Assembly (NCBI GenBank): GCA_002311635.1
Contig: DBZJ01000088.1
Coordinates: 1 to 30,935, forward strand
Length of the DNA: 30,935 nt
Reading direction: 5' to 3'
Source: Syntrophaceae bacterium UBA1163
GTDB taxonomy: Bacteria; Desulfobacterota; BSN033; UBA1163
Shown: one piece after another, positions 29,805 through 30,935 of the stretch
How positions within the stretch are numbered: the first letter of the stretch is position 1
Layout of the letters: every line of letters starts with the position of its first letter
Made by a program: the position numbers and the translations under genes
The notes under the pieces: generated by a model
Told to the model about the DNA's origin: nothing
Databases searched by the model: none
The model's input: the letters and a program-made list of their open reading frames with translations, nothing else

Positions 29805-30935
29805 TCATTTCATATAAGGAGGAAGCTCAATCTTCCCTTCTGCAACGACCGCCGGGAAGATAACCATTCTTTTCCCAGGCTTCACCCATTGGAAACCACA
29901 CCCAAGAGCCGTCTCTTTAGGATCAAAACCATAAACGACCTGATGATCCTTGGTAAATCTTATTCTTCCAACGACTCCTTGCATATCTGTTTGTTCAAGG
30001 GCTTTAACCACAGCATCCGGTTCAATGGTCTTGGCGCGCTCAATCGCATTGGCCATAATATAGACAGCATCGTAACTTGGTCCTGGACCATGATGTGAAA
30101 GTCTCTTCCTTGCGTCTTCTCCCCACTTTTTACCGAAATTCTCATTAAAAGCGACTGACTTGGGTACTGCTTTTAATGGAACTGCCCCAACTTCAAATTG
30201 CATATTGACCATCCCCTCTACTTCTCCTTTGAAAACTTCCCAGGCATTCTCAGAGGCCAGCGGGGCTATAGAACCAGCAAGCAGAGCGGGAATTTCCATT
30301 GCGCGAGCCTGTTTTAGCAAGATACTGCCTTGAGGCATGTCGAATATCGGTACGACTACCTGGGCTTTTTGAGCCCTAACCTTCATTAGGGATGGGGAAA
30401 AATCAGAAGAACCCGTAGCATAACTATCAAAACTGATAACTTCCCAGCTATTCTCCTTGCACCATTTCTCTAATCCTTGACCAGTCCCCCTAGCCCACAA
30501 CACGTCTTGAGTGATAATGTAGGACTTGTTGAAACCAAATTCCTTTTTTATAAACCCCATGATCCCACATAAATACGCAGAAAGGTAAGGAGCACTCATG
30601 CAATTTCGGAAGATATATTTATATTTCTCATAGTCCTCTGAAACCTTCTTCTGCATTATCGGAGTCATGGCGATGGAACAAATGTAGGGCAGCTTATACC
30701 TGGACATGAGGTCCATTGACGACAACAGAACCTCAGAGCGAAAATTACCCAGGGCAATCACGTGAGGTTTCTTCTCTAAGATGAGTTTCTCCGTCGCCGT
30801 CAACGCATCTTGCACCGGGATTCCAGGCTCATGCTCCCTCGTATCAATGGAATAAGCCTTGAGGAGATGCTTTGTATTGCCTACCTTTACGCCACCCTTT
30901 GCATTGATCTCATCCACTGCCATCTGAATGGCCAT
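29805..30935 (-). CDS. ABC transporter substrate-binding protein, branched-chain amino acid type (5' end missing)
   Basis: At least 376 residues of a type I periplasmic binding protein (Peripla_BP_6/LivK-like). The frame is open to the right edge. MAIQMAVDEINAKGGV is an internal family motif rather than the true start, so the signal peptide and first residues lie outside. Further landmarks are HVIALGNFRSEVLLSS, a SYIITQDVLWARGTGQG lobe hinge, PSLMKVRAQKAQVVVPIFDMP and the C-terminal VVGRIRFTKDHQVVYG. In the family it binds amino acids, amides, urea or aromatic acids for an ABC importer. Permease and ATPase genes are not in the window. It ends at a good terminator and is separate from the biosynthetic genes. 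The ligand is unknown. Confidence 0.9.
   Translation of the reverse strand: MAIQMAVDEINAKGGVKVGNTKHLLKAYSIDTREHEPGIPVQDALTATEKLILEKKPHVIALGNFRSEVLLSSMDLMSRYKLPYICSIAMTPIMQKKVSEDYEKYKYIFRNCMSAPYLSAYLCGIMGFIKKEFGFNKSYIITQDVLWARGTGQGLEKWCKENSWEVISFDSYATGSSDFSPSLMKVRAQKAQVVVPIFDMPQGSILLKQARAMEIPALLAGSIAPLASENAWEVFKGEVEGMVNMQFEVGAVPLKAVPKSVAFNENFGKKWGEDARKRLSHHGPGPSYDAVYIMANAIERAKTIEPDAVVKALEQTDMQGVVGRIRFTKDHQVVYGFDPKETALGCGFQWVKPGKRMVIFPAVVAEGKIELPPYMK

Noticed and set aside
29591..29863. Possible 90-residue plus-strand gene before the binding-protein gene
   Set aside because: It runs across a clear minus-strand terminator and into the antisense of the binding protein, and has no domain or good ribosome-binding site.

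Overview
The window looks like a Gram-negative, probably anaerobic bacterium of the Deltaproteobacteria (Desulfobacterota) type. This is inferred from gene style only: a membrane-anchored SurA/PpiD-type foldase, a lipobox lipoprotein of the LolA/LolB kind, a cobalamin-type radical SAM protein, acyl-CoA metabolism genes and a branched-chain-amino-acid-type binding protein. No rRNA, tRNA or other taxonomic marker was found, so the assignment is tentative.

Region 1 (1-7249, plus strand) is a type I restriction-modification operon in an AT-richer stretch. It holds the 3' end of hsdM, then two inserted genes (a minimal-type nucleotidyltransferase and a winged-helix protein), then hsdS, hsdR and a YgjP/SprT-like zinc peptidase. 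Junctions are tight apart from a hairpin-rich spacer before hsdR. Region 2 (7456-9366, minus) is a PpiD-like periplasmic foldase.

Region 3 (9541-17403, plus) begins a fatty-acid/polyketide-type cluster. It has an acyl-CoA dehydrogenase, a degenerate ketosynthase (KS-like 1), a small membrane protein, a FabZ-type dehydratase, two SAM methyltransferases, a full-triad ketosynthase (KS 2) and a second degenerate ketosynthase (KS-like 3, with Glu at the Cys position). Region 4 (17467-22081) holds genes of mixed strand with no obvious link to that pathway: a periplasmic rhodanese, a thiolase, a PEGA-like exported protein, an HD-GYP protein and NudC.

Region 5 (22194-29387) resumes the biosynthetic theme. 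It has a CrtI-like FAD oxidoreductase, a LolA/LolB-like lipoprotein and a B12-type radical SAM protein in one tight operon. A family 2 glycosyltransferase, a second full-triad ketosynthase (KS 4), a 4HBT thioesterase and an Sfp-type phosphopantetheinyl transferase follow. Region 6 (29805 to the edge, minus) is a truncated periplasmic binding protein with a clear terminator.

Regions 3 and 5 together (four KS-fold proteins, dehydratase, thioesterase, PPTase, methyltransferases, CrtI-like enzyme, radical SAM protein, glycosyltransferase, lipoprotein and membrane protein) look like a type II fatty-acid/polyketide system for an unusual, possibly polyunsaturated, envelope lipid or pigment. The set recalls aryl polyene clusters and, less closely, the clusters proposed for ladderane lipids, but matches neither fully: no ACP, ketoreductase, AMP ligase or MMPL exporter lies in the window. 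Several palindromic dispersed repeats sit between these genes. One is read as the N-terminus of KS-like 3, and two inverted copies of another bracket the GT2-KS4-thioesterase block.
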